NCBI GenBank assembly: GCA_014801955.1
Contig: JAAVDE010000025.1
Span: 22,593-86,592, forward strand
Origin: Bacteroides sp.
GTDB lineage: Bacteria; Bacteroidota; Bacteroidia; Bacteroidales; Muribaculaceae
Direction: 5' to 3'
DNA: 64,000 bases
The notes beneath the pieces are model-generated. The model worked only from the letters and a program-made list of their open reading frames with translations, did not search any database and was not told the origin of the DNA. Position numbers and translations under genes: made by a program. Positions within the stretch are counted from its first letter, which is position 1. Each line of letters opens with the position of its first letter. Below, one piece after another: positions 35,056 to 44,500 of the stretch.

Positions 35056-35340
35056 TTATTTCCAGGCATTCGTCTTACCATTGCATCCGGTATAGCATGA
35101 CGCATGACAACCTCTTGCGCATCCGTCAGAGCAAGATGTGCAGGAACGAGAGCATGCAGCTAAACATCCGGTACAACCCGTAGTACAACCATACTTGCAG
35201 CTTGCCTCAGATTCTCCGGCGTTGGCAATTACTGGGAGATTGGCGAGTACGACTGCGCCTACGATGGGAAGCACGCTTTTTGCGGCTTTTTTGAAGAACT
35301 GTCTGCGCGACTGAAGTTCTTCGTTGTTGTTTTGTTTCAT
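35056..35340 (-). CDS. CXXX-repeat peptide precursor with Tat signal
   Basis: This 94-aa precursor carries a twin-arginine signal (SRRQFFKKAAKSVLPIVGAV, residues 11-30) with a likely cleavage site ANA at 39-41. The mature part (42-94) has 11 cysteines at 48, 52, 56, 59, 63, 67, 70, 74, 78, 82 and 86, spaced 4-4-3-4-4-3-4-4-4-4. This is the CXXX-repeat pattern of a proposed radical-SAM-modified peptide family (named from comparative genomics). It heads the cluster with its two maturases and Tat genes, downstream of a structured RNA. The exported product would be folded and probably cross-linked or metal-binding. Confidence 0.88.
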   Translation of the reverse strand: MKQNNNEELQSRRQFFKKAAKSVLPIVGAVVLANLPVIANAGESEASCKYGCTTGCTGCLAACSRSCTSCSDGCARGCHASCYTGCNGKTNAWK

Positions 35341-35390
35341 GATAGGTCTATCATGTCCTATAGGCTTCCCGAATTTGGACTATTAGGGTT

Positions 35391-35492
35391 AAAAAAAAGA
35401 AGCGTGAAAGCCTGTATCCGTTGCTCTCTCCGCTTTCCAAGGCTCTCGCATTGCCTATCCCGGTGGAAAGAGCAACGTCGAAGCCTCACGCT
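35391..35492 (-). terminator. intrinsic terminator of the structured RNA
   Basis: On the minus strand a long stem closes with AGCGTGA (35492-35486) and TCACGCT (35407-35401), contains an inner CGTTGCTCT/AGAGCAACG-type helix, and is followed by TTCTTTTTTTT. The arm is long and branched, unlike a simple terminator, so it may double as a regulatory domain. Confidence 0.75.
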
Positions 35493-35703
35493 GTATGATA
35501 TGATTTGATATAGGCTCATAACCGAACCTACACCATAGTATATATCATACCCCGATGGGCATCTACCGTTGCTACATTCTTGACCGGGTTTAGAATTTGC
35601 GAGATTCTGGAAAGCCAAGATATGCGCTTGATAAACGCTCTTTTGAAAATATGTGTGCATCCCGCCCCTCTAACCCCCATATCGGGCTTCGACGGACGAT
35701 ATG
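35391..35703 (-). ncRNA. candidate structured RNA ahead of the CXXX cluster
   Basis: A consensus promoter (35740-35709) and an intrinsic terminator with a T8 tract (ending at 35391) define an RNA of about 310 nt on the minus strand. Visible helices on plus-strand coordinates are AGCGTGA/TCACGCT (35401-35407 with 35486-35492), GTATGATAT/ATATCATAC (35493-35501 with 35542-35550), TAGGCTC/GAACCTA (35511-35517 with 35524-35530) and AGAAT/ATTCT (35592-35596 with 35604-35608). No convincing ORF is present. It could be an independent small RNA or a leader with attenuation of the CXXX operon, whose first ATG is about 50 nt downstream. The family is not recognised. Confidence 0.6.
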
Positions 35704-35708
35704 CGCGG

Positions 35709-35740
35709 CAAAGTTACGAATTTAATTAGTAATTATCAAA
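35709..35740 (-). promoter_or_regulatory. strong promoter of the structured RNA/CXXX operon
   Basis: On the minus strand TTTG (35740-35737), a 20-bp AT-rich spacer and TAACTTTG (35716-35709) give a perfect Bacteroidetes promoter. The start of transcription is expected near 35703. Confidence 0.85.
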
Positions 35741-35774
35741 TTGTAATGATAATTTTTTTTAGAAATTTGTGGGA

Positions 35775-35806
35775 TTTGGTGGTGAGCGGGAAATTGCGTA
35801 ACTTTG
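35775..35806 (+). promoter_or_regulatory. promoter of the rluA-fmt unit
   Basis: TTTG at 35775-35778 and TAACTTTG at 35799-35806 are 20 bp apart. Transcription from near 35813 excludes the long in-frame start at 35701 for the pseudouridine synthase. It faces away from the promoter at 35709-35740. Confidence 0.85.
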
Positions 35807-35841
35807 TTGTGGTAAATTTATGTATGTTTACGGATTTTTTT

Positions 35842-36528
35842 ATGGATATAGATGTGGTCTACGAGGATAACCACTTGATTGTGGTTAATAAGCGGGCGGG
35901 CGAAATCGTTCAGGGCGACAAGTCGGGCGATGAACCGCTGGTTGAGCGCGTGCGCCAATATATTAAGGAAACGTATGCCAAGCCGGGCAATGTTTTCTGC
36001 GGGCTGGTTCATCGGTTGGACCGCCCCGTGGCCGGGCTGGTGGTGTTTGCAAAGACGTCGAAGGCGCTGTCGAGAATGAATGAGCTTTTCCGCAACGGCG
36101 GGGTTAAGAAAACCTATTGGGCTATTACCCGCAATGATCCGCCGAAGCCCGAAGATCGCCTCACGCACTGGATAACGACGGTTGAGCGCACGAATAAGAG
36201 CACGGCCCATTCCTCGCCGCGCCCTAACGCCAAGGAGGCCCGGTTGTCGTATCGGCTCATCGGGCGCTCGGAGCGCTATAATCTCCTGGAGGTGACCCTC
36301 GAAACGGGGCGCAAACATCAGATTAGGGTGCAGCTTTCGGCGATAGGTTGCCCGGTGCGCGGCGACCTGAAGTATGGCGACAAGCGTTCGAACCCCGACG
36401 GCTCGATTTCGCTGATGGCTCGCCACATTGAATTTGTTCATCCCGTTTCAAAGAAACTGATTTCTCTGACTGCCCCGGTGCCGGAAGGCGATCCGCTCTG
36501 GCAGGCTTTTAATCCCGATTCGAAATGA
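35842..36528 (+). CDS. RluA-family pseudouridine synthase
   Basis: This 228-aa enzyme is read from the ATG at 35842 (MDIDVVYEDNHLIVVNKRAG), downstream of a consensus promoter; 35824 is an alternative. It has the catalytic motif HRLDRPVAGLVVFAKT with the conserved Asp, KTYWAITRNDPP, and the late motif ETGRKHQIRVQLSAIGCPV. It converts uridine to pseudouridine in rRNA or tRNA. No N-terminal S4 domain is present, so it is a short RluA type. It overlaps fmt by 4 nt. The exact RNA target cannot be told from sequence. Confidence 0.92.
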   Translation: MDIDVVYEDNHLIVVNKRAGEIVQGDKSGDEPLVERVRQYIKETYAKPGNVFCGLVHRLDRPVAGLVVFAKTSKALSRMNELFRNGGVKKTYWAITRNDPPKPEDRLTHWITTVERTNKSTAHSSPRPNAKEARLSYRLIGRSERYNLLEVTLETGRKHQIRVQLSAIGCPVRGDLKYGDKRSNPDGSISLMARHIEFVHPVSKKLISLTAPVPEGDPLWQAFNPDSK

Positions 36529-37403
36529 AGATAGTTTTTCTCGGAACTCCCGAATTTGCCGTTGAAAGTCTCGACGCAATCATTAAGGCAGGCCACGAGG
36601 TTGCCGCCGTTGTTACCGCAACCGACAAGCCCGCCGGTCGCGGCCATAAGCTGCTCCCGTCGGCAGTGAAGCAATATGCCGTTGACAAGGGCATTGAAGT
36701 TCTCCAGCCGGCCAAGCTCCGCGACCCTGAGTTTTTGCAGCGCCTGCGCGAAATCAATGCCGACATGTTTGTTGTCATCGCGTTCCGCATGTTGCCCGAA
36801 GAAGTGTGGGCCATGCCGCCCAAGGGCACTTTTAATCTCCACGCCTCGCTGTTGCCGCGCTATCGCGGTGCGGCGCCGATTAACCGCGCCGTGATGGCCG
36901 GCGAATCCAAAACCGGCGTAACAACCTTTCTGTTGCAACACGACATTGATACCGGCGACATTCTCCGCCAGGAGGAAATCTCCATCGCCCCCGACGAGAA
37001 CGTCGGCTCGGTTCACGACCGCCTGATGCACCTGGGCGCGCGCGTAACCGTTGAAACTCTGGCCGACATTGCCGCCGGAACCGCGCGCCCCCAGAAGCAG
37101 ATAGACGCCGAGGCAACCGCCGCTCCGAAAATTTTTAAGGACGACTGCCGTCTCGACCCGTCGATGACCGCCGAGCAGGCCCGCAACCATATCCGGGGCC
37201 TGTCGCCATATCCCGGCGCATGGACCGACGCGCTCATCGACGGCCAGGTAATCAAGGTGTTCAGCGCCGTTCATGCCGGCGACCGCCGTCCGGGCCACCT
37301 CTACATGGACTTTGCCGACGGCGCCCTTGAGCTGCTCGAAATCCAGCCGGCAGGCAAAAAACGCATGGCCGCTACGGACTACCTGAGGGGTCTGCGCTCT
37401 TAA
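36525..37403 (+). CDS. fmt: methionyl-tRNA formyltransferase
   Basis: This 292-aa enzyme formylates initiator Met-tRNA using 10-formyl-THF. It begins KIVFLGTPEFAVESLDAIIK and has TATDKPAGRGHKL, the catalytic-loop motif FNLHASLLPRYRGAAPINRA (with the HxSLLP element) and DTGDILRQEEISI. The C-terminal OB-like domain is present but short compared with the E. coli enzyme. The start overlaps the pseudouridine synthase stop (ATGA). It pairs functionally with peptide deformylase at 26308-26871. Confidence 0.95.
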   Translation: MKIVFLGTPEFAVESLDAIIKAGHEVAAVVTATDKPAGRGHKLLPSAVKQYAVDKGIEVLQPAKLRDPEFLQRLREINADMFVVIAFRMLPEEVWAMPPKGTFNLHASLLPRYRGAAPINRAVMAGESKTGVTTFLLQHDIDTGDILRQEEISIAPDENVGSVHDRLMHLGARVTVETLADIAAGTARPQKQIDAEATAAPKIFKDDCRLDPSMTAEQARNHIRGLSPYPGAWTDALIDGQVIKVFSAVHAGDRRPGHLYMDFADGALELLEIQPAGKKRMAATDYLRGLRS

Positions 37404-37485
37404 AAAATGTTAAACATCGCCGTTTGGCACAATCTTTGCTATTCCTTGAGTAGTTATTATAAGAAAATCGCACAACAAACTTTTT

Positions 37486-39996
37486 ATGGAAATAAGACTG
37501 ACTCAAGAACTAAATAACATACTTCAGGAATCGCTCAACGTTGCGATGCACTGCGGGAGCTCGCGAATTACGCCCGAGCACATGCTCGCGGCGATGATTT
37601 CGTCGCCCGACGGTTCGTGTGCCAACGCTCTCGACAGCGTTGCCGGCACTCCCGGCTTTGCAATGGACTATCTCAGCCGCCTGATGGCTGACAATAACTA
37701 TCAGGCCGACGTTGAGAGCGGCGTGTCGCCCGTGGCGCTTCCGCTGACCGAACGCCTCGTGAAGCTCTCGGCTCTCGAGGCGCGCCTGCTCCGCTCGCAG
37801 GTAATCGAGCCGGTTCATCTGCTGCTGGCCATGTTCCATAACTCCGAAATCGGAATTATGGCTTTCATGACTCCGCTCCACCATGCCGGCATTACCTACG
37901 AATCGCTCTTCGCGCTCGTTTCGGGCAAGGAGCCTCAGATGGGCTCCGGCTTCACCGACGATGAGGACGACGCCGACGAACAGATGCCCTCCGACTCGCA
38001 GCGCGCTGACTCGCAGCAGGCTTCGGCCTCCGGCAAGAAAGGCCACGACACTCCGATGCTCGACAAGTTCGGCATCGACATGACCCGCGCAGCAGCCGAA
38101 GGCCGCCTCGACCCCGTTATCGGCCGCGAAACCGAAATCGAGCGCGTTGCGCAGATTCTCTCGCGCCGCAAAAAGAACAACCCCGTGCTCATCGGCGAAC
38201 CCGGTGTTGGTAAGTCGGCAATTGTCGAGGGTCTGGCCCTGCGCATCGTTAACCGCAACGTTGCCCGCGTTTTGTTCGACAAGCGCGTAATTGCCCTCGA
38301 CATGGCTTCGCTCGTTGCCGGCACGAAATATCGCGGCCAGTTCGAAGAGCGCGTAAAGGCTATTCTGACCGAACTCGCCAAGAACCGCGACATCATCCTC
38401 TTCATCGACGAACTCCACACCATTGTCGGCGCCGGCAATGCCGCCGGCAACATGGATGCCGCCAATATGCTCAAGCCCGCCCTTGCCCGCGGCGAAATCC
38501 AGTGCATCGGCGCAACCACCCTCGACGAATACCGCACCTCGATTGAAAAAGACGGTGCGCTCGAACGCCGTTTCCAAAAGGTTATGGTTGAACCGACGAC
38601 TCCCGAGCAGACCCGCGCCATTCTCGACAACATCAAGGCTCAGTATGAAGACCACCATAACGTTACCTACACTCCCGAGGCTCTCGACGCCTGCGTTAAG
38701 CTGACCGAACGCTACATCAGCGACCGCACCTTCCCCGACAAGGCCATCGACGCCATGGACGAAGCCGGCTCGCGCGTTCATATCGGTAACATCGCCGTGC
38801 CCCCCGAAATCGAAGCCCTCGAAGAGCAGGTGCGCCAGGCCGAAGAGCTAAAGCTCGCCGCCGTAAAGGCCCAGGACTACGAGCAGGCAGCCTCGCATCG
38901 CGACGAAGGCACCCGCCTGCGCAAGCAGCTCGACGACGCCAAAACCGCCTGGGAGCAGGAAATGAGCCAGCACCGCACTCCGGTCGATGCCGACAAGGTG
39001 GCCGAAGTCGTTGCGATGATGACCGGCGTTCCCGTTCAGCGAATCGCCCAGGCCGAGGGCATGCGCCTCGTTGAAATGGCTCCGCGCCTAAAAGCCGACA
39101 TTATCGGCCAGGACGGCGCTATCGACAAGGTAGTCAAAGCCATTCAGCGTAACCGCGTGGGACTCAAAGACCCCAACAAGCCCATCGGCACCTTCATGTT
39201 CCTCGGTCCGACCGGCGTCGGCAAGACCCACCTGGCAAAGAAACTCGCCGAATATCTCTTCGACTCCGCCGACACGCTGATTCGCATCGACATGAGCGAA
39301 TACATGGAGAAATTCACCGTTAGCCGTCTCGTCGGTGCGCCTCCGGGCTACGTTGGCTACGAAGAAGGCGGCCAGCTCACCGAAAAAGTGCGCCGCCACC
39401 CCTATTCGGTCGTGCTGCTCGACGAAATCGAAAAGGCCCACCCCGACGTGTTCAACCTCCTGCTGCAGGTAATGGACGAAGGCCGGCTGACCGACTCGCT
39501 CGGTCGCCGAATCGACTTCAAGAACACCATCATCATAATGACCTCCAATATCGGCACCCGCCAGCTCAAAGACTTTGGCAGCGGCGTTGGCTTCAACACC
39601 CGCGAAACCGACCAGGAGTTCAACCACGGCGTTCTCAACAAGGCGCTCAACAAGGCCTTCGCCCCCGAATTCCTCAATCGAATCGACGACATAATCATGT
39701 TTGACCAGCTCTCCAAAGAAGCCATCTTCAAGATTATCGACGTTGAACTCAAGGGATTCTACAAGCGCTGCGCCGACCTCGGTATCAAGCTCGAAATCAC
39801 CGAAGCAGCCAAAACCTTCATTGCCGAGAAAGGCTACGACGCACAGTTCGGTGCCCGCCCCCTGAAGCGAGCCATCCAGAAATACCTCGAAGACCCGCTG
39901 GCCGAACTCATTCTGACCGGCAAAGCCCTCGAAGGCAAAACCATCACGGTTGACCACCCCGACGGCGCCGACACCGTAACCGTCACCACCGACTAA
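37486..39996 (+). CDS. clpC: ClpC-type AAA+ unfoldase
   Basis: This 836-aa Hsp100 protein has an N-terminal double Clp repeat (about 1-145). The first ATPase domain has Walker [10 protein letters not shown] (about 238-246). A central stretch contains a UVR-like motif ([20 protein letters not shown]). The second ATPase domain has GPTGVGKTH (about 572-580), [14 protein letters not shown] and a sensor region ending [11 protein letters not shown]. It unfolds substrates for ClpP. The linker near 165-185 is acidic and Ser-rich. The UVR motif argues for ClpC over ClpA or ClpB. It is a single gene followed by a terminator. Confidence 0.94.
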   Translation: MEIRLTQELNNILQESLNVAMHCGSSRITPEHMLAAMISSPDGSCANALDSVAGTPGFAMDYLSRLMADNNYQADVESGVSPVALPLTERLVKLSALEARLLRSQVIEPVHLLLAMFHNSEIGIMAFMTPLHHAGITYESLFALVSGKEPQMGSGFTDDEDDADEQMPSDSQRADSQQASASGKKGHDTPMLDKFGIDMTRAAAEGRLDPVIGRETEIERVAQILSRRKKNNPVLIGEPGVGKSAIVEGLALRIVNRNVARVLFDKRVIALDMASLVAGTKYRGQFEERVKAILTELAKNRDIILFIDELHTIVGAGNAAGNMDAANMLKPALARGEIQCIGATTLDEYRTSIEKDGALERRFQKVMVEPTTPEQTRAILDNIKAQYEDHHNVTYTPEALDACVKLTERYISDRTFPDKAIDAMDEAGSRVHIGNIAVPPEIEALEEQVRQAEELKLAAVKAQDYEQAASHRDEGTRLRKQLDDAKTAWEQEMSQHRTPVDADKVAEVVAMMTGVPVQRIAQAEGMRLVEMAPRLKADIIGQDGAIDKVVKAIQRNRVGLKDPNKPIGTFMFLGPTGVGKTHLAKKLAEYLFDSADTLIRIDMSEYMEKFTVSRLVGAPPGYVGYEEGGQLTEKVRRHPYSVVLLDEIEKAHPDVFNLLLQVMDEGRLTDSLGRRIDFKNTIIIMTSNIGTRQLKDFGSGVGFNTRETDQEFNHGVLNKALNKAFAPEFLNRIDDIIMFDQLSKEAIFKIIDVELKGFYKRCADLGIKLEITEAAKTFIAEKGYDAQFGARPLKRAIQKYLEDPLAELILTGKALEGKTITVDHPDGADTVTVTTD

Positions 39997-40021
39997 CCCC
40001 AACACAATATCTAAATAAATT

Positions 40022-40057
40022 GCACTCCGGAGGCCTTGGGCTTCCGGAGTGCTGTGT
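40022..40057. terminator. terminator between clpC and the hmu operon
   Basis: GCACTCCGGA (40022-40031) pairs with TCCGGAGTGC (40043-40052), then TGTGTGTTTATT. The hairpin lies between two convergent transcripts and could serve both. Confidence 0.85.
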
Positions 40058-40059
40058 GT

Positions 40060-40395
40060 TTATTCGGGAACGTAGATGATGTCGCCGTTTTCGAGTTCGT
40101 AGGCTATGCCGACGCGTTTGCCTTTGTTGCCCGATTGGTTTTGGTCGGCCGACGGGGTGTAGCGGTTGATTTTGTCGCCTTCTTTGGTTATGATTTCCAT
40201 GTTGTCCTTGCCGGGATTCTTGACCATCGTGAAGTCTTCTTGCGAGAACATTTCGGTCATGTTGTAGCGGCTGACCAGGGCAACCATCAGCGCTACGGCA
40301 AACACCATTGCAACGTCAAACAGGTTGCTGACAACGCTCATCGGGTCGGAATCCTCGCCTGAGCGCCTGATTATTGAGCGGCGGCGGCGTGTCAT
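40060..40395 (-). CDS. hmuV: HmuV-like DUF2149 membrane protein
   Basis: This 111-aa protein has a basic N-terminus (MTRRRRSIIRRSGEDSDPMS), one membrane helix (LFDVAMVFAVALMVALVS) and a periplasmic domain ending in AYELENGDIIYVPE. This is the DUF2149 pattern. Its topology resembles ExbD/TolR-type partners of MotA/TolQ/ExbB channels, and it overlaps such a channel gene by 4 nt. It occupies the last position of a six-gene unit with the order of the Porphyromonas hmuYRSTUV heme operon. Energising heme handling is inferred. Confidence 0.8.
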   Translation of the reverse strand: MTRRRRSIIRRSGEDSDPMSVVSNLFDVAMVFAVALMVALVSRYNMTEMFSQEDFTMVKNPGKDNMEIITKEGDKINRYTPSADQNQSGNKGKRVGIAYELENGDIIYVPE

Positions 40396-40988
40396 TGCTT
40401 GTCGGTTCTAAGGGTTTGAACGGCATAGTCGAGAATCACGAGGCTATGGAGCGCCCATCGCTCGCGGGCCTGCTGCGTAATGAAGCCTATGGCGCTGACA
40501 ACCAGCCCGACAACGGTAGTTGCAAAGGCAACCTGCATGTTATAGGCCATCGAGGCTATGTTGCCGGTGGCGAGGCCTACCAGTGCCGGTCCCATTGGAA
40601 TCAGGGTGCCCATCAGGCCGAGAATCGGTCCCATTTTGGTCAGGATTTTCGATGTTGCGAGGCTTTTGTCGGCCTTGAGCTCATAGTCTGACACCAGCAG
40701 CTCAAGTTTCGCGTCATTGTCGCGGCAACCGAGAATCTGTTTCAGGCAATCGGTCACGGGTGAGCCGCTCTTTTCGGGCAATGCTCCAATGAAGGCAATG
40801 ATTTCGTCGGCACTGCGATTCTTGATGCCTTCGTCGAGCATAGCGGCAGTTTTTCGTTCGGTCATGAACTGACCGAAGAACGCTCCGATGAGAATCAGCG
40901 AACGGAGAAACAGATAGATCAGCAGAACTATTACGGGCACAAGCAGACCCGTTGCAATCCAGTAGAGAATGTTTGAAATGATAGTCAT
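40392..40988 (-). CDS. hmuU: HmuU-like MotA/TolQ/ExbB proton channel
   Basis: This 198-aa membrane protein has an N-terminal helix (LLVPVIVLLIYLFLRSLILI), a cytoplasmic loop and two later helices. The second, with the typical Thr/Gly-rich pattern MGPILGLMGTLIPMGPALVGL, is followed by IASMAYNMQVAFATTVVGLV. These features define the ExbB/TolQ proton-channel family. With the DUF2149 protein it probably forms a proton-driven motor for the heme-processing proteins. It lies 19 bp after hmuT. Confidence 0.88.
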   Translation of the reverse strand: MTIISNILYWIATGLLVPVIVLLIYLFLRSLILIGAFFGQFMTERKTAAMLDEGIKNRSADEIIAFIGALPEKSGSPVTDCLKQILGCRDNDAKLELLVSDYELKADKSLATSKILTKMGPILGLMGTLIPMGPALVGLATGNIASMAYNMQVAFATTVVGLVVSAIGFITQQARERWALHSLVILDYAVQTLRTDKQ

Positions 40989-41007
40989 GGGTTATTATTG
41001 AATTGGG

Positions 41008-41577
41008 TTATAATACTACTTGGGGGCGTCCGTTGACAGTTGCAACCACGCCGAGCATAGCAACTATGCAGTTAAGATAAAAAATGAGTTCAAGCCGGCT
41101 GAATCGATCCGGCAGCAGGGCCTTGAGACCGAGGGCCAACGTTGGCGACGCAACGGCTATGACTGCGCCGAGCCCGTAGCCGATGGTGCTGAAGTCGGCG
41201 CCGGTGAAGCTGAATAGCATTGCGGTCAGCAAGTAGAACATCGTCGGGAATATGAGAAGCCCCGGAAAATAGAGTAGGGCGGAGCGGAGTATGCGCTCGC
41301 TCAGACGCCGGCTATTGCTGTCGGCGGCGAAGCAAAATGCAATCTGAACGGCAACGTCGATTGTCAGGATAACCGCAACGTCGAGCATCAGCTCCGGCGA
41401 GCGCAACCACCCGGCAATCTGCGTTTTTGACTGCATGGCGGCAACGTCGGTCATCATAACTGCTGCCGCGGCCAGAATAACCGCCTCGGCCACTGCCGCC
41501 GCAGGCTTCATAAAGGTCAGTTTGAGCAGAAAGCTCAAACCGACCAGAAGCATTATCAATATAACAATCGTTTCCAT
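41008..41577 (-). CDS. hmuT: HmuT-like multi-pass membrane protein
   Basis: This 189-aa protein has about five membrane helices (TIVILIMLLVGLSFLLKLTF; AVAEAVILAAAAVMM; DVAVILTIDVAVQIAF; ALLYFPGLLIFPTMFYLL; GLGAVIAVASPTLALG). No enzymatic motif is evident. It starts on the stop of the large chelatase-like gene (TAATG) and precedes the proton channel. In hmu operons this position is taken by an unnamed membrane protein, so the symbol rests on gene order. Confidence 0.7.
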   Translation of the reverse strand: METIVILIMLLVGLSFLLKLTFMKPAAAVAEAVILAAAAVMMTDVAAMQSKTQIAGWLRSPELMLDVAVILTIDVAVQIAFCFAADSNSRRLSERILRSALLYFPGLLIFPTMFYLLTAMLFSFTGADFSTIGYGLGAVIAVASPTLALGLKALLPDRFSRLELIFYLNCIVAMLGVVATVNGRPQVVL

Positions 41578-44500
41578 TACAGTTCGTTTTTGCGTCGGCG
41601 CCTTATAACGACAAACACAACGAGCAGACCAACGGCCACTATTGCCGCAACGACTCCGCCACTGACCAGCGTTTCCGATTCGCGGATGCTGTTCAGCTCA
41701 TCTTTCTGCATGACCATGCCGTCAGCGCCGCTATTGTTTTCGGCGCGGATATTGGCGATGGCTTCATTATAGATTGCCGCGGCTTGTGCATCGGTTTTCG
41801 AGGCTATAAATTCGCGTAGCTTGGGATTGTTGCAGACGAAGCCGGAACATGACGGTTCGTGGCGGTTGACCACCTCCGTATGCAGCCGGGCCAGTTCGGC
41901 AACCTGCTCGTCCGATGCGCTCCACATACCTTTGCGTACCGTTTCCAGCATAACTGCCGTTATCTCCTCCAGCGCCGCCGGGTTGACCGACGTGAAATAC
42001 TCCTTGGTGCCGAGGTTGTTCGTATCTTTGACATAGGTGTCGTAGATGTCGTTCCAGAGCTCGTTGTCGATAACGTCGGCCTTCATGACGTTCCAGCCGT
42101 AGGTGTTGCGGACAACGTCGGCAATCGCCGACGCATCGCCGGCGCCGCCCCGCATTTTCTCTTTTATATAGGTGGGGTTCAGAATCGTTGTGCGGCTCTC
42201 AACGCCGATGGCTTCCTTAACCTCCTGCATCCGGTTGCGGTTTCGGTTGCGATAGTCGGCCAGGTAGGCATCGGGCTCTTTGCCGGTAACGGTGGCGACG
42301 GCCAGGTTCATGCCTCCCATAAATTCATAGACATGGTCGAGACTCAATGCGCCCCAGGTGTTGCTCTGGCGCGGCTGAACAACTACGTCCGTTCGGGTCA
42401 GGGCTGCCTCGAAGGCGAAATCGCGCATCTTTTCCCAATCCTTTTCAGAGCCGTAGGAAGCACCCATGTTGTTGATATACGTTTCTGCTATCAGGCTGCG
42501 GTCGTCCCAGCGGTCGCCGGCCTCGACCATTTCCTGAATGCCGGTGCCGTAGTTGCCGTTAACGCCGCCAAACACGCGCTCCGTCGACATTTCGCGCGCC
42601 TCTTTTGGCGAAACGCCCTTATTGACCAAATGGCGCTCGGATTCAACAACGCCTTCGGCAACATAGTTGTCGAAACTGTCGTCGGCAGCGTTGGCGGCCA
42701 TCTCAACCGCGCGCGAAATCAGAAACAGCCGCGATGCAGCCAGGTCGCGCAGCTGTCCTGAGGTTTGAACAACAACGTCGATGCGCGGCCTGCCCAGCTC
42801 CTCCGACGGAATCAGGCGAAGGTCGGTGACGCGCCCAAACGGGTCGCGAACCGGCTCCACACCGAGCATGTAGAGAATCTGTGCAATCGTTGCACCCTCG
42901 GTTTCAATAAATTCGCTGCTCCAAAGAGTGTAGCTCACCTTGCGTGGCAGGGAATCGTTATGGGCGTCGCCATACAGTTTCAGCGTATTCTCTGCCAGCG
43001 CCTTGCCCTTCTCCCACGCGGTAACCGACGGAGTCAGCTCGGCGTTGACGGCAAACATGTTGCGCCCGGTTGGAAGCACCATCGGGTTCAGAACCGGGTC
43101 GCCGCCGGAGGTCGGGGCTGTGAAGCCGCCGTTCAGGGCGTTAACGACTGCCGCCATCTCGTTTGCCGGACTGGAGGCCAGCGCCGCCGAGTAGCGGCTG
43201 ACGTTGCCAACGGCTTGTTCGAGTTCGGCGAAGGCGGCTGCGAGCTCCGAATTATCGGCTGCCGCTTCCGCTTCGGTCAGGCCGGCCATGCGCAGCAATT
43301 CGCTGCGATCGGGCACTTGCTTGCCGCCGAGTATCCGGCCAACCAGTGTGCGCGCCGGGGCGACATAGCGGCGCGAAAATGCAGCGCCTTTTCCCGAGTA
43401 ATCGCCCTGAGCGCGACCGCGCAGTTTGTCGATAACAAACAGATTATAGGCTATCGGGTCAACGGTCATTGCATAGGTTGTCGATGCGATTTCGTCGGCA
43501 GTGTAGGGGCGGCCCATAACATAGTGCGCGCCGGTAATCTTTTCGTTGGCAAGCTCCTCGGCGAAATTCTCGATGCGGGCGATTTCGTCGGCCCGGTAGG
43601 GTCGGCTCATCACGCTGTCGAGGCGCAGCTCGCGGTGAATGCCCAGCTCAACGGCGAATTTCTTAACCGTTTTGGCCGCTGCGTCAATGAGATGCCGGTT
43701 CGGCTGCTCGGCCTCGATTTCACGGTTGTAGGAGTTAATGGCGTCCGTCAGGTTCTTATACGTTCCGCGAACGTTGCTCTCAATGAACGGCGGCGTCAGG
43801 TAGTTGACAATGCCGGCATAGCTGCGGCGTTTGGCCATCATTGCCTCGCCGACGTTGCCGGTCGAGTAGACGTAGACGTGGGGTAGGGTGCCTATCAGGC
43901 GGTCAGACCAATCGCGGCTGCCAAGGGCAACCTGCTTGCGCGGGGTGAACTCCAGCGAGCCGTGGGCGCCGAAGTGCATAATGGCATCGGCGTCGAAGCC
44001 GTGGCGCGCCCAAAGATAGGCCGCCACATAGGCATGGGGCGGAGCCATGTCCGTGCCGTGAACAATCTTGAACTCATCGTCGCCAATGCCGGCCGCAGGC
44101 TGCGGAATCAGAACTACGTTGCCGAACTCCAAACGCGCCAGCGCCAGCCGGCCGTCGGGAGCCTTCATTCCGCTACCCGGAAACTCACCGTCGACGCTTT
44201 CGACTTCCGCCGCCATTTCGCTGCCGAGCGACGTTTCAACCCAGTTGCGATAGTCCTCTCCGCTGATTAGCTCGGGATTGCAGTTCGCAATGAAATCCTC
44301 CATTGCGCCGACCGCATATGCTCCAAAAACGCGACCGCGCGAGTTCAACAAACGCTCGAACTCTTCGGCGCTTTCGGGCAGATTATCAACCTTGTAGCCC
44401 TCGGCTTTAAGCGACGTCAGCAGATTGAACAGCGACGGCGCAACCTCCATGCCTTCGGCCACCAGCGCGTTTTGGCCCGGGCCCTTGAAATAGAATATCG

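Noticed and set aside
35358..35660. 100-codon minus-strand open frame in the region before the CXXX precursor
   Set aside because: It overlaps a strongly structured RNA with a terminator, has no plausible protein features, and runs through the helices and the terminator stem.
35391..35703. Signal recognition particle RNA
   Set aside because: Only a 20-nt stretch looks similar, and the conserved GGAA-capped apical stem is missing.
35701..35841. N-terminal extension of the pseudouridine synthase
   Set aside because: It would start upstream of the consensus promoter at 35775-35806, and the extension is not family-like.
42765..43886. 373-codon plus-strand frame antisense to hmuS
   Set aside because: Opposite a well-supported CobN-like gene; composition is that of a shadow frame.
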